A DNA stretch of 64,000 bases from Winogradskyella ludwigii. GTDB taxonomy: Bacteria; Bacteroidota; Bacteroidia; Flavobacteriales; Flavobacteriaceae. The notes beneath the pieces are model-generated. The model was not told the DNA's origin, did not search any database, and saw nothing but the letters and a program-made list of their open reading frames with translations. How positions within the stretch are numbered: position 1 is the stretch's first letter; every line of letters begins with the position of its first letter. Made by a program: the position numbers and the translations under genes. Of the stretch, positions 33,582-42,418 are shown piece by piece. Where the stretch lies: positions 186,001 through 250,000 of the forward strand of contig NZ_JABFDF010000004.1 in NCBI RefSeq assembly GCF_013403985.1. Direction: 5' to 3'.

Positions 33582-34124
33582 TTAAAACCATCTTCTTGAT
33601 GATATTTCGCATTTTTCAAATTCTATTCCAGTGAAAGATTCCCTTTCAATAATATCTTTAATTATATCATTTACGAAAATATGTATTAAAGCTTGAGATA
33701 CTTTAAATATAGGATGAGTCTCTTCTTCAATAAAAACATATTTATCAATATGCATAATAGTTTTATCTGAGAAATAAATAATTTTTGATTTCCTTTTATT
33801 AAGTAATTCACTGGAATGATATAGCACATTGATTGCATAATACTCTTGTTCACCCACAAGGACAGGAAGAAATTCGGCTAAATTGGCTGTTCCAATGAAT
33901 ATTAATTTCTCTTTAACTTTTTTATTTACAATAGGTATTAAACCTAATATCATTGATATGTCACATTTAACTGACGAAGTTTGAAAGTTCCATTCCATTT
34001 TTGGTATCTCCCACAAATTAAGCATTGACTTCCCTTCGAATCCATTATCGAGTAATTCTAAAAACTCGGAACCTGCAAACAACTCAGCAAACTCATATTT
34101 TTTATTTAATTTATAGATGCTCAT
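33582..34124 (-). CDS. Probable Imm11-type immunity protein
   Basis: A 180-residue soluble protein that overlaps the upstream toxin gene by 4 bases (ATGA type), so it is translationally coupled. The ending HIFVNDIIKDIIERESFTGIEFEKC closely fits the C-terminal motif (VSExLKxxIExxxLTGIxFExx) of Imm11/DUF1629 immunity proteins, which accompany polymorphic nuclease toxins. The middle contains FLPVLVGEQEYYAINVL, consistent with the family's YY.IN strand. Translational coupling to a nuclease-toxin gene makes an immunity role the best reading. Binding has not been shown. Confidence 0.75.
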   Translation of the reverse strand: MSIYKLNKKYEFAELFAGSEFLELLDNGFEGKSMLNLWEIPKMEWNFQTSSVKCDISMILGLIPIVNKKVKEKLIFIGTANLAEFLPVLVGEQEYYAINVLYHSSELLNKRKSKIIYFSDKTIMHIDKYVFIEEETHPIFKVSQALIHIFVNDIIKDIIERESFTGIEFEKCEISSRRWF

Positions 34125-36586
34125 TTCCTAATTAATTTTGTTCTAAAAATATCATTTTTAAAAGGAACTCGATTTAGTCTTAATTCACCTTTATACACTT
34201 TCTTTTTCACAGTTGATAGTGCTTCAATAAGTTTATCTTGTGTTCTTGCATTTTTTAATATTTCATAGACTTGATCGTAATATTTACAATTGTGACTACC
34301 TTGATGGACTTGTCCACGGGCAGATGTCATTTTATACCCTTTTTGCCCAGCTACCGGATGTCCACCTGGCAATCTCAATCCATTAATGGCACTGTTGATA
34401 TCTATTGAGTGTTTCGCAAGAATACTTACTAATTTTAACGAGTTTGGGCATTTTGAATCATTTCCTATAAGGTGATGAGCCTGTGTGCCTTTTATTGATT
34501 TCGACCCTGCTTTAGTCATATTCTTAGAAAGTACACTACCACTTTTACCGTACCCTAATAATTGCTTAAGAGTATTTGCCTTATCATTCACTACTCTTTT
34601 ACTTGCTGATATATTTAGAGTCTGTTTTCGAAATCCACCTTTAATTAATCTTTTAGCCGGTAATTTAATCTTATTTATGATACCATTTTTAGCGATGGCA
34701 ATACTAAATATTTTTCCAAATGTTTTTCCTTTGTTTATTATTGGTTTTAGAGTTTTTATAAGGATAGGCCTAATTATATTTCCTGTTTTCCTTAATACGG
34801 GAGGAGCTACAAGTGTAGCAGCTCCAATAGTAGCAATTTTTCCAGCTTCAGTTACGGCCTCTTTAGCCTTTTCAAACTCACCATTCTCGTAATATTCTGC
34901 TGAATCGATGCTTGCAGATAAGGCATTCAATCCTTGTACTCCGGCATATCCTACCGCTGCACCTTTACTAACACTGTAAGCACCAGCAGCAAGAACTAAA
35001 CTAGCACCGCCAGTTAGAGGTGCAGCCACTGCGGCTACCACCGCAACAGCTAATGCTGCTGTTTCTACATAAATTAAAACGTCACCAAATTTATTTATAG
35101 AAGCTTGATGCTTTTTAAAGAAATCATTAGCTTTATATATATTTCTTCTATTAGGTGTAGCAGAATTTGTTTCTCTATCCTCCTGTCTTGTCCACTCCCC
35201 ATCGTTGGTTGGTATTCCATTTACAATTGGACCTTCATACAAATCTCCATTAGGAAACAGAATACTTGCTTGTTCAGGAAATTTCCCTTCTTCACTCCAA
35301 ACTGCAGTGAAAACAATTGTCGAATCTCCTTCCTTTAGATAGAGAGAACCTTCTCCGTAAATTTTACCATCAAAAAAATCTCCCTGATATTGACTTCCAT
35401 CGTTGTATGTAAAAACACCAATACCATTAAATAAATCATTAGCAAACTCTCCTTGATATACATTCCCATTTTCATATAGATAAGAACCGTTACCGGACCT
35501 TATGTTATCTTCGAAATGACCTTTATATTCATCCCTTACATTTTTATATTCAACTTCACCATAACCTTTTACAATTCCGTTAACGATGTCACCAGTATAA
35601 CTGAAAGTTTCGGTTTCTATAGTGCCATTTCCATCTTGAATGCCCGATTTCCAGTTTCCTAAGTAACTATTTCCGTTTTCATATTGATAATAACCAAGTC
35701 CATGAAACTTATCATTAGCCCACTCACCTTGATAGAGTTCATCTTTATAAAATAATTCACCATATCCAGACTTCACGTTATCAACGAAATCTCCGTTATA
35801 AATAGAAAAATCGGAATAAACGCAATAAGAATGACCATTTAGTTTTCCGTTCTCCCATTCTCCAGAGCTTTGGAAACTATCAGATATTACCTCGGCATAG
35901 CCATCAAGTTTTCCATCAGCCCAATTTCCAAAAAGAGTATCATTTTTATAAGTTATTAGTTCACCTTCACCACTTGGTTTGTTGTTTTTGATAAACCCAA
36001 AATAGACTCCGTAATCATAATTAACCCTTACTTTTTCAACATCTGTAATTTCGCCTTCACTCCATATTCCTACTTTTGTAGTGTTATCATCAAGGTACTG
36101 AACACCAAATCCATGATATCTGCCATCCTTCCAATCTCCTGAATATCTTAGAATCTTTTTTTTGTAATAGTTAAGCGTACCATCTGGAATACCACTTTTA
36201 AACTCCCCAGAATAAATATCTCCATTCTCTTTTAGCAAAACACCTTTCCCTTCGTACAAACCATTTTTAAGACTTCCTACGAAGTAATCTCCTTTATACT
36301 GATATGCTTCTTCTTTATTTATGGCACCATAGAAAGCTAAGTTATTTTTTTTGTAATTTTTTGATTCAATTAAAGAGTCATTGATAAAAACTCTTAATTC
36401 TCCCTCTCCATGAATGTAACCCTCAAACGTATCTCCATCCCATTGGTATGTTCTATTATCTATAATTGACCATAAAAAACAATCACAATTTTCAACCTTA
36501 ACCCAAGCCTTAACTAATTCGGGAGTTTGGATGCAAGATTCCAATGTTGAAAGTAGAATTACTAATAGTAAGAGTTTTATTTTCAT
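34121..36586 (-). CDS. MORN-repeat lipoprotein with C-terminal AHH nuclease toxin domain
   Basis: An 821-residue protein. It starts with a lipoprotein-like leader (KLLLLVILLSTLESC). Residues about 45-470 hold roughly 15-18 MORN-type repeats (YxGxxxxGxxxGxGxxxY, for example YQGEWANDKFHGLGYYQYENG). A hydrophobic Ala/Gly-rich segment (about 505-545, VAVVAAVAAPLTGGASLVLAAG) follows. Residues about 700-800 are an AHH-type HNH/Endo VII nuclease domain: AHH at 703-705, INGLRLPGGHPVAG, and GSH near 763-765. AHH domains are known toxin domains of polymorphic toxin systems. The overlapping downstream gene is the likely immunity protein. MORN repeats as the delivery or carrier part of an AHH toxin are unusual. 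No secretion gene lies nearby. Confidence 0.85.
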   Translation of the reverse strand: MKIKLLLLVILLSTLESCIQTPELVKAWVKVENCDCFLWSIIDNRTYQWDGDTFEGYIHGEGELRVFINDSLIESKNYKKNNLAFYGAINKEEAYQYKGDYFVGSLKNGLYEGKGVLLKENGDIYSGEFKSGIPDGTLNYYKKKILRYSGDWKDGRYHGFGVQYLDDNTTKVGIWSEGEITDVEKVRVNYDYGVYFGFIKNNKPSGEGELITYKNDTLFGNWADGKLDGYAEVISDSFQSSGEWENGKLNGHSYCVYSDFSIYNGDFVDNVKSGYGELFYKDELYQGEWANDKFHGLGYYQYENGNSYLGNWKSGIQDGNGTIETETFSYTGDIVNGIVKGYGEVEYKNVRDEYKGHFEDNIRSGNGSYLYENGNVYQGEFANDLFNGIGVFTYNDGSQYQGDFFDGKIYGEGSLYLKEGDSTIVFTAVWSEEGKFPEQASILFPNGDLYEGPIVNGIPTNDGEWTRQEDRETNSATPNRRNIYKANDFFKKHQASINKFGDVLIYVETAALAVAVVAAVAAPLTGGASLVLAAGAYSVSKGAAVGYAGVQGLNALSASIDSAEYYENGEFEKAKEAVTEAGKIATIGAATLVAPPVLRKTGNIIRPILIKTLKPIINKGKTFGKIFSIAIAKNGIINKIKLPAKRLIKGGFRKQTLNISASKRVVNDKANTLKQLLGYGKSGSVLSKNMTKAGSKSIKGTQAHHLIGNDSKCPNSLKLVSILAKHSIDINSAINGLRLPGGHPVAGQKGYKMTSARGQVHQGSHNCKYYDQVYEILKNARTQDKLIEALSTVKKKVYKGELRLNRVPFKNDIFRTKLIRK

Positions 36587-36778
36587 TTGTGTTTTACCTA
36601 ATTAAATTATTCAACTTATACTAAAAACAAGATCAAAACAGCATTCGTTTGTAGCTGTACAAAAATTAAAACATTCTATATTCATCAGTATTTTTAGCTT
36701 AAAGATTTATCTAGTTTTAGCTGCACATTTATTGCTCGTTTCGTTTTCATTTCAAATGTTGCCATTAAATTATATAAT

Positions 36779-36937
36779 TTAAATAGTCGTTAAATCATCC
36801 TCAGAAATCAAATTCCATTTATGAAACACAACTTCAACAGTATTTTCTAAAGATTTACAAGTCGTACTCGTATTTAATTGAGAAGTCACAGTATCATTTT
36901 TGTAGATGCCACAGATATTGCATTTATAGGTCGCCAT
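36779..36937 (-). CDS. Small CxxC protein (52 aa), possible zinc/rubredoxin-like
   Basis: ATG at 36937 and TAA at 36779. The 52 residues begin MATYKCNICGIYKNDTV, a rubredoxin/desulforedoxin-like CxxCG metal-knuckle, but a second Cys pair is missing (only one further Cys, in TCKSL), so it may dimerise. It lies between the toxin gene and WYL2, and its upstream region contains the right 19-bp direct repeat (36994-37012) and a TAGATTTG that fits the TAnnTTTG -7 pattern. From 36587 to 36778 (upstream of the toxin) I see no gene. Function unknown. Confidence 0.5.
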   Translation of the reverse strand: MATYKCNICGIYKNDTVTSQLNTSTTCKSLENTVEVVFHKWNLISEDDLTTI

Positions 36938-36993
36938 AAGTTGGTTGTTTTGGGGTAATTTCTAATAATTCTCAAATCTATTTTTGTAATCGA

Positions 36994-37012
36994 CAAAATG
37001 TGTCCGTTTCAA
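36994..37012. repeat. 19-bp direct repeat, right copy
   Basis: CAAAATGTGTCCGTTTCAA, identical to 31398-31416 in the same orientation. It lies in the non-coding gap upstream of the small CxxC gene and downstream of the WYL2 stop, so with the left copy it brackets 5.6 kb that holds the WYL1, peptide, OmpA-like, immunity and toxin genes. Confidence 0.75.
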
Positions 37013-37107
37013 AAAGTTATTTTTAAGGACATGAAATTAGACTGTCTTTATAAGACATAAAAACATTAAAGGAGAAAACTAGACAAGGAGAATGTAATTA
37101 AAGGAAT

Positions 37108-38085
37108 CTACTCATAATAACCCAACATTAACTCCAAATGATGCTTTACATAAGCTTTTACATGTAACGGACTAACCACCTTAACCCAAAGATTGTATTT
37201 TAAAATTTCCATTAAAAATTCATAGTTAGGTTCTACATACACTTTAATTTCACCCCAAATATTAGGGTTTTTATAGTCTAAGTTGTTCGTGTCAATATCT
37301 TTTGGACGTGTTACAATCTGCTGGGAGTGATGCAACGGATTATTTTCTAAATACTTAAAGTGGTGATTGGCGACTTGTATATGAATCCATTCCGCATTGA
37401 TTTCCGATTTTAGAATGCCTATAACATTTTTAAAATAGTCTTCAGAGCTAAAAACTACGGGTTCTTTAACTTTTCGCTTGCTTATAGATAAACTCTTTAT
37501 TCTATTATCTAAACAAAAGGCATAAATGCCATAGCGTTCATTATACGCCATTAAATACCAAGCTTTATTAATTTCCTTAATATGAAGCGCCTGAAAAAAG
37601 CCGTTTATGGTCTTAAAGCCATCATCATACCAACCATGATAAGTTATTTCAATTAACAAATGTTGCTCTATAGCTTGAATTAAAGGCACCAAATCCACTT
37701 GCGAGCTCAACGAACTACGTGCTGTAGTTACATACGTTTTCCATGCATGGGCATGGTGATGCAAGAGATAGAGTTCTGTTTTTTCGTAAACCTCTTTTAA
37801 TACTTCATTTATTTCATAGTCATCAACAAAGTAACCGTAATTCCTTTTGTGTGTAATATTAGTATGATAATACGATTTTATTTTTTCTAGATCGCGCTTA
37901 ATCGTTTTTTGACTGTGCAGATTTAATTTACTGTAAAGAGGATCGTCTATATTATTTACACGTAACTGATCTAAAGACCTTTGCAGATCTTCCAAGGGAA
38001 CAAAACCATTTTTTTCAACTCCATAAACTTTAGGGTTTGAAATAATGCGTAATATATAATAGCGACGAAGAAACTCTGGAGTCAT
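37108..38085 (-). CDS. WYL-domain transcriptional regulator (WYL2)
   Basis: A 325-residue regulator. The N-terminal ~110 residues contain a winged helix-turn-helix with the SQKTIKRDLEKIKSYY recognition segment. The WYL domain follows (about 150-205): LIEITYHGWYDDG, INKAWYLMAYNERYGIYAFCLDNRIKSL. The C-terminal ~90 residues are the WCX-type dimerisation extension (IHIQVANHHFKYLENNPLHHSQ, then EFLMEILKYNLWVKVVSP). Its target is unknown; it points away from the toxin cluster. It bears no close resemblance to WYL1 beyond the domain, so the pair is not a recent duplication. Confidence 0.85.
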   Translation of the reverse strand: MTPEFLRRYYILRIISNPKVYGVEKNGFVPLEDLQRSLDQLRVNNIDDPLYSKLNLHSQKTIKRDLEKIKSYYHTNITHKRNYGYFVDDYEINEVLKEVYEKTELYLLHHHAHAWKTYVTTARSSLSSQVDLVPLIQAIEQHLLIEITYHGWYDDGFKTINGFFQALHIKEINKAWYLMAYNERYGIYAFCLDNRIKSLSISKRKVKEPVVFSSEDYFKNVIGILKSEINAEWIHIQVANHHFKYLENNPLHHSQQIVTRPKDIDTNNLDYKNPNIWGEIKVYVEPNYEFLMEILKYNLWVKVVSPLHVKAYVKHHLELMLGYYE

Positions 38086-38174
38086 TTAATGGATTGAAAA
38101 ACGAATGTAATAATAATCGCTCAAATGACTAAAAAGAATCGGTTTTTATATCTTTGAAAACCCAAACATATTTC

Positions 38175-39431
38175 ATGATATCGGTTTTTAGTAAGAAAGA
38201 TTTTATTGCTACCAAATGGTTTACCTTAGAAAAACTTATTCAACTAATTACAGGTGTACTCATTGTTCCTCAAATCTATAGCACATTAGGCACCGTAGAT
38301 ATTGGCAAGCTTAAATTTGTAGAATCTATTTTAGGTATGCTTACTCCTTTATTTTTTTTAGGCTTATCAGGTATTTGCATTAGAGAAATTGTATTTAAGC
38401 CAAAACAAAGTGAGCAAATATTAGCAACCGCTTTTTACCTTCGTCTTATGAGTTGGATTGTAATTTTCATAGGAATATTAATCTATTTTAACATCTCAGA
38501 AACCAGCCCTTTAAAGGGATTGTATTACATTATAACCCTTAGTTATCTTTTTAAGCTTACCGACGTTTTTGAATATTATTTACTAGCAAAAAAACAGACA
38601 AAAATCATATTCATAAGTAAAATTACGAGTTTAATTATTATTGTCTCCTTACAATACTATGGTGTTAAAAACCAACTAGATGTTTATTTTTTTGCAAAAC
38701 TCATTGTTCTAGACTTTATTATTCAAGGCTTAATTTATGGCATCATTTTAAAGTATGAAAAGCAATTTTCATTTAGACAATGGATCTTTTCATGGCCTTT
38801 AGGAAAATCATTATTAAAAATGGCATTTCCTTTAATGATTTCCAATGGTTTAATTATGTTTTATATCACCATTGACGAGCTGTTTCTAAAATACTTTCTT
38901 GGCGATCATGCCAACGGTATTTTTGCCACTGTTCAGTTTCTCGTTATTGCTCTAAGCTGGAATATCGGGTTCTCTATTATCAATGCCTTATATCCTTCTC
39001 TTGCAGAATCCTATAAAAACGATAGTTTGCTTTATGCACTAAAAATAAAAAAACTATTAAGTATCATGTGTGTCTTAGGTTTATTAATTGGCTGCTTATA
39101 TACACTTTTCGGAAATACCATTTTAAACACTTATTTTACTGAAAGCTATGCCGAAGCAAAAACACCTTTATTAATTTTTTGTTGGGCACCACTTTTTGTA
39201 TTTATTGGAATGATTTATGAAAAACATCTAATCAATACCAACGATTTGCAGAAAAACGTCTATCGTTTTATCATTGGCTGTCTATCCAACATTATCTTAT
39301 GTTATTTATTAATCCCTATATGGCACGTTACAGGTGCTGCCATTGCCGTTTTAGCAAGTCATTTTATAACTAACATTGTATACGTTTTTTTAGACACTAA
39401 AAGTAGAAAGCAACTTCTACACCTTTTTTAA
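38175..39431 (+). CDS. Polysaccharide flippase (Wzx/MATE-like)
   Basis: The longest frame begins at a TTG (38154); the first ATG with a normal start is 38175 (418 residues). It has about twelve transmembrane segments and the flippase pattern TFSVSL-like start FVESILGMLTPLFFLGLSGI, a long loop KYEKQFSFRQWIFSW, and paired MSNGLIMFYITIDELFLKYFLGDHANGIFA. Such proteins move lipid-linked sugar repeat units across the inner membrane. No glycosyltransferase or wzy genes are adjacent, so it is an isolated flippase. It is followed after 13 bases by a PrsW-like protease gene. Confidence 0.85.
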   Translation: MISVFSKKDFIATKWFTLEKLIQLITGVLIVPQIYSTLGTVDIGKLKFVESILGMLTPLFFLGLSGICIREIVFKPKQSEQILATAFYLRLMSWIVIFIGILIYFNISETSPLKGLYYIITLSYLFKLTDVFEYYLLAKKQTKIIFISKITSLIIIVSLQYYGVKNQLDVYFFAKLIVLDFIIQGLIYGIILKYEKQFSFRQWIFSWPLGKSLLKMAFPLMISNGLIMFYITIDELFLKYFLGDHANGIFATVQFLVIALSWNIGFSIINALYPSLAESYKNDSLLYALKIKKLLSIMCVLGLLIGCLYTLFGNTILNTYFTESYAEAKTPLLIFCWAPLFVFIGMIYEKHLINTNDLQKNVYRFIIGCLSNIILCYLLIPIWHVTGAAIAVLASHFITNIVYVFLDTKSRKQLLHLF

Positions 39432-39444
39432 TTATTTTTGATTT

Positions 39445-40119
39445 ATGAATCTACTCTTACTAGCTATTGCACCTGTACTTGCTATTCTTATTTATATTTA
39501 TGTTCAGGATAAACACGAAAAAGAACCGAGAAGATTACTCCTTTTAAGCTTTCTTTTTGGTGCTATAATTAGTATAATCATAGTATTTGTCTTGTATTTC
39601 TTTACAGGCAGACTAATTCCTGTTACTGATCAATTTAGTGTTGGACAACAATTTATTCAAGCGTTTGTGGTGGTTGCTTTAGCAGAGGAATTTAGCAAAT
39701 ATGTTATTGTCAAATATTATGCACAACCAAAAAAAGCCTTTAACGAGCCTTACGATGGCATTATCTATGCCGTTATGGTATCTATGGGATTTGCGTGTAC
39801 AGAAAACATCATGTATGTTTTAGATGGAGGTTACCAAACTGGCATATTACGTGCTTTTACGGCAGTTCCAGCACATGCAACATTTGGTGTCTTAATGGGA
39901 TTTTACATGGGGAAAGCAAAATTTTCTAAGAACAGATTACGTCTTAATTTAATGGGTTTATTACTCGCAACTATATTTCATGGAGCCTACGACTTCTTCT
40001 TATTTATAAACTTTATTCCAGGAATTTCAATTGGTGCATTTATCTCTTTAATTATAGGAATTGTATTATCTAAAAAAGCAATTAAAGCACATCAAGACAA
40101 TTCGCACTTTAAAACGTAA
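39445..40119 (+). CDS. prsW: PrsW-like intramembrane metalloprotease
   Basis: A 224-residue membrane protein with about eight hydrophobic segments. LAEEFSKY is the conserved EExxK, MGFACTENIMY gives the central conserved Glu-Asn, PAHATFGVLMGFY the first conserved His and Gly, and FHGAYDFF the second His: together the PrsW/CPBP-type signature. PrsW of Bacillus cleaves the anti-sigma factor RsiW; no sigma/anti-sigma pair is present here, so the substrate is unknown. It is in an apparent operon with the flippase gene. Confidence 0.85.
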   Translation: MNLLLLAIAPVLAILIYIYVQDKHEKEPRRLLLLSFLFGAIISIIIVFVLYFFTGRLIPVTDQFSVGQQFIQAFVVVALAEEFSKYVIVKYYAQPKKAFNEPYDGIIYAVMVSMGFACTENIMYVLDGGYQTGILRAFTAVPAHATFGVLMGFYMGKAKFSKNRLRLNLMGLLLATIFHGAYDFFLFINFIPGISIGAFISLIIGIVLSKKAIKAHQDNSHFKT

Positions 40120-40252
40120 TAAAATAGCAATCAAACCAATAACAATTAACTTACATGAAATATTTTAAATAATAATTAGCAAATCGCCTTATAAATTTAT
40201 TATTTTATGTAGCTTTAACTATAAACAACAAAACACGTAAAATCTCTACTTT

Positions 40253-40729
40253 ATGTATAAAATAAAAGTTAACGGTTCTCATACCTTCGATGTATCTAAA
40301 GAAGCTATGGAAACCTTAGATATTGTTGAAACATCAACAAATCAGTATCATGTTCTTCACGATAATACCTCTGTAAAAGCTGAAATCTTAAAAACCGACT
40401 TTAATAAGAAAACTTATTCCATTAAAGTGAATAACAACACTTATGATGTTGATATTTATGATACTATAGACCAGCAAATTGAAGCTTTAGGTTTTGAAAT
40501 CGGAGCAACAAAACAAGTCAATGATATTAAAGCACCAATGCCAGGATTAATCTTAGAGATTACTGTAAAGGTTGGTGATGAAGTTAAAGAAGACGACACC
40601 TTATTAATTCTTGAAGCCATGAAAATGGAAAATGTAATTCATTCTCCTCGAGAAGGTGTTATAAAATCTATCCTGGTAAATGAAAGAGAAACTGTTGACA
40701 AAAATATGCTTTTAATTGAGTTTGAATAA
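40253..40729 (+). CDS. Biotin carboxyl carrier protein of an acyl-CoA carboxylase
   Basis: A 158-residue protein. Residues about 85-158 are a biotinyl domain: MPGLILEITVKVGDEV, then EAMKMEN with the biotin-accepting Lys124, then the V-rich last strand. The N-terminal half has an unfamiliar beta-rich domain. It is the first of three genes (with biotin carboxylase and carboxyltransferase) and so supplies the biotin carrier of a propionyl/acetyl-CoA-type carboxylase; the gap to the next gene is about 160 bases. Confidence 0.9.
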   Translation: MYKIKVNGSHTFDVSKEAMETLDIVETSTNQYHVLHDNTSVKAEILKTDFNKKTYSIKVNNNTYDVDIYDTIDQQIEALGFEIGATKQVNDIKAPMPGLILEITVKVGDEVKEDDTLLILEAMKMENVIHSPREGVIKSILVNERETVDKNMLLIEFE

Positions 40730-40865
40730 AACCAAACCTCAGTTTTAGTATTATGTGAAGTTGTAACAGCATGTATAGACAACCTTTTTGTAACAAAAGT
40801 GTTTCGATAGTTCTGCTAAACATAGTCAAAGTGATATTAAAAGATAAAGTCTAATTTAAAAGATA

Positions 40866-40881
40866 TTCCGTTTTCACGGAA
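40866..40881 (+). promoter_or_regulatory. Small hairpin just before the biotin carboxylase start
   Basis: TTCCGT-TTTC-ACGGAA ends 8 bases before the ATG at 40890, within ribosome-binding distance, so it could reduce translation. No riboswitch or other element is recognised in the 160-base gap. Confidence 0.3.
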
Positions 40882-40889
40882 CACTAAAG

Positions 40890-42329
40890 ATGAAAAAATT
40901 ATTAGTAGCAAATAGAGGAGAAATTGCCATAAGAGTGATGCAAACGGCAAAAAAAATGGGCATTAAAACAGTCGCTGTATTTTCTGAAGCAGACCGTAAT
41001 GCTCCACACGTAAAATATGCAGACCAAGCTGTTTGTATTGGTCCTGCTCCATCAAACGAATCGTATTTAAAAGGCGATAAAATTATAGAAGTTTCAAAAT
41101 CACTTAACGTAGATGCTATTCATCCAGGTTACGGTTTTTTAAGTGAAAATGCTGATTTTGCCGAATTGTGCGAAGCCAATAATATTATTTTTATCGGTCC
41201 ACGTTCTAAAGCAATTAAGCTAATGGGTAATAAATTAGCCGCTAAAGAAACCATAAAGGGTTATGATATTCCCATGGTTCCTGGAACAGATGAGGCCATT
41301 ACAGATATTCCTAAAGCCAAAAGCATAGCCAAAGACATCGGTTTTCCAATCTTAATTAAAGCTTCGGCTGGAGGAGGCGGAAAAGGGATGCGTATTGTTG
41401 AAAATGAAGCAGAATTTGAATCGCAAATGAATAGAGCGATTAGCGAAGCAAAGTCTTCCTTTGGCGACGGTTCTGTGTTTATTGAAAAATATGTGGCATC
41501 ACCAAGACATATCGAAATTCAAGTCATGGCTGATACCCATGGTCATATCATTCATCTTTTTGAACGTGAATGTTCCATACAACGTCGTCATCAAAAAATA
41601 ATTGAAGAAGCACCTTCTGCTGTATTAACACCAGAGTTAAGAGAAAAAATGGGACGAGCTGCCATAAACGTAGCGCGTTCTTGTGATTATGTTGGAGCCG
41701 GAACTGTAGAGTTTCTATTAGATGAAAATTTCAATTTCTATTTCTTAGAAATGAATACCAGACTCCAAGTAGAACATCCTGTTACCGAGTGGATCTCCGG
41801 AGTGGACTTAGTTGAACTTCAAATTAAAGTAGCAAGAGGTGAAAAACTGAATATCAAGCAAGAAGACTTAAAAATAAATGGTCACGCCTTAGAACTTCGT
41901 GTTTATGCAGAAGATCCTATGAATGACTTTTTACCTAGTGTTGGAAACTTGGAGGTTTATAAACTTCCTGAAGGACACAACATCAGAATAGATAATGGTT
42001 ATGAAGAAGGTATGGATATTCCTATTTACTACGACCCAATGCTATCTAAACTGATTACTTATGGTAAAACAAGAGACGAAGCAATTGCACTTATGATTAC
42101 TGCAATCAACAACTACCAAATACAAGGTGTACACAGTACGTTACCTTTTGGTCGTTTTGTGTGTGAACATGATGCTTTTAGAAGTGGTGTTTTTGATACT
42201 CATTTTGTAAAAAACTACTACTCTTTCAGCTTACTAAAGGAACAACATTTATTAGAAGCTGAAATTGCCGCCAAAATTGCATTAAAGCATTTTTTAAAAG
42301 AACAAAAAGTATTACGAGTATCTAGTTAG
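40890..42329 (+). CDS. accC: Biotin carboxylase subunit of an acyl-CoA carboxylase
   Basis: A 479-residue ATP-grasp enzyme that carboxylates the biotin of the carrier protein using bicarbonate and ATP. Markers are KLLVANRGEIAIRV at the start, HPGYGFLSENADFA, the glycine-rich loop SAGGGGKGMR (about 160-169), ERECSIQRRHQK, EMNTRLQVEHPVTEW and the C-terminal IYYDPMLSKLITYG. It sits between the carrier and the carboxyltransferase genes, as in propionyl/methylcrotonyl-type complexes. The two genes flanking it decide the class; the accC name refers to the subunit type. Confidence 0.9.
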   Translation: MKKLLVANRGEIAIRVMQTAKKMGIKTVAVFSEADRNAPHVKYADQAVCIGPAPSNESYLKGDKIIEVSKSLNVDAIHPGYGFLSENADFAELCEANNIIFIGPRSKAIKLMGNKLAAKETIKGYDIPMVPGTDEAITDIPKAKSIAKDIGFPILIKASAGGGGKGMRIVENEAEFESQMNRAISEAKSSFGDGSVFIEKYVASPRHIEIQVMADTHGHIIHLFERECSIQRRHQKIIEEAPSAVLTPELREKMGRAAINVARSCDYVGAGTVEFLLDENFNFYFLEMNTRLQVEHPVTEWISGVDLVELQIKVARGEKLNIKQEDLKINGHALELRVYAEDPMNDFLPSVGNLEVYKLPEGHNIRIDNGYEEGMDIPIYYDPMLSKLITYGKTRDEAIALMITAINNYQIQGVHSTLPFGRFVCEHDAFRSGVFDTHFVKNYYSFSLLKEQHLLEAEIAAKIALKHFLKEQKVLRVSS

Positions 42330-42418
42330 TTGCTTTAAAACATGAACTACTTTAATTAAAACTTCACATAAACTATATAAGTTTTTCATCTTTAATAGTT
42401 TTAGAATAAAAAATTACA

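Noticed and set aside
34485..34892. 135-residue + strand ORF opposite the MORN-AHH gene
   Set aside because: It is the reverse reading of the hydrophobic Ala/Gly stretch and nuclease region, so its hydrophobic look is a by-product of composition.
38154..38174. Upstream TTG start for the flippase
   Set aside because: The ATG at 38175 fits the normal flippase N-terminus better; the extra residues have no family match.
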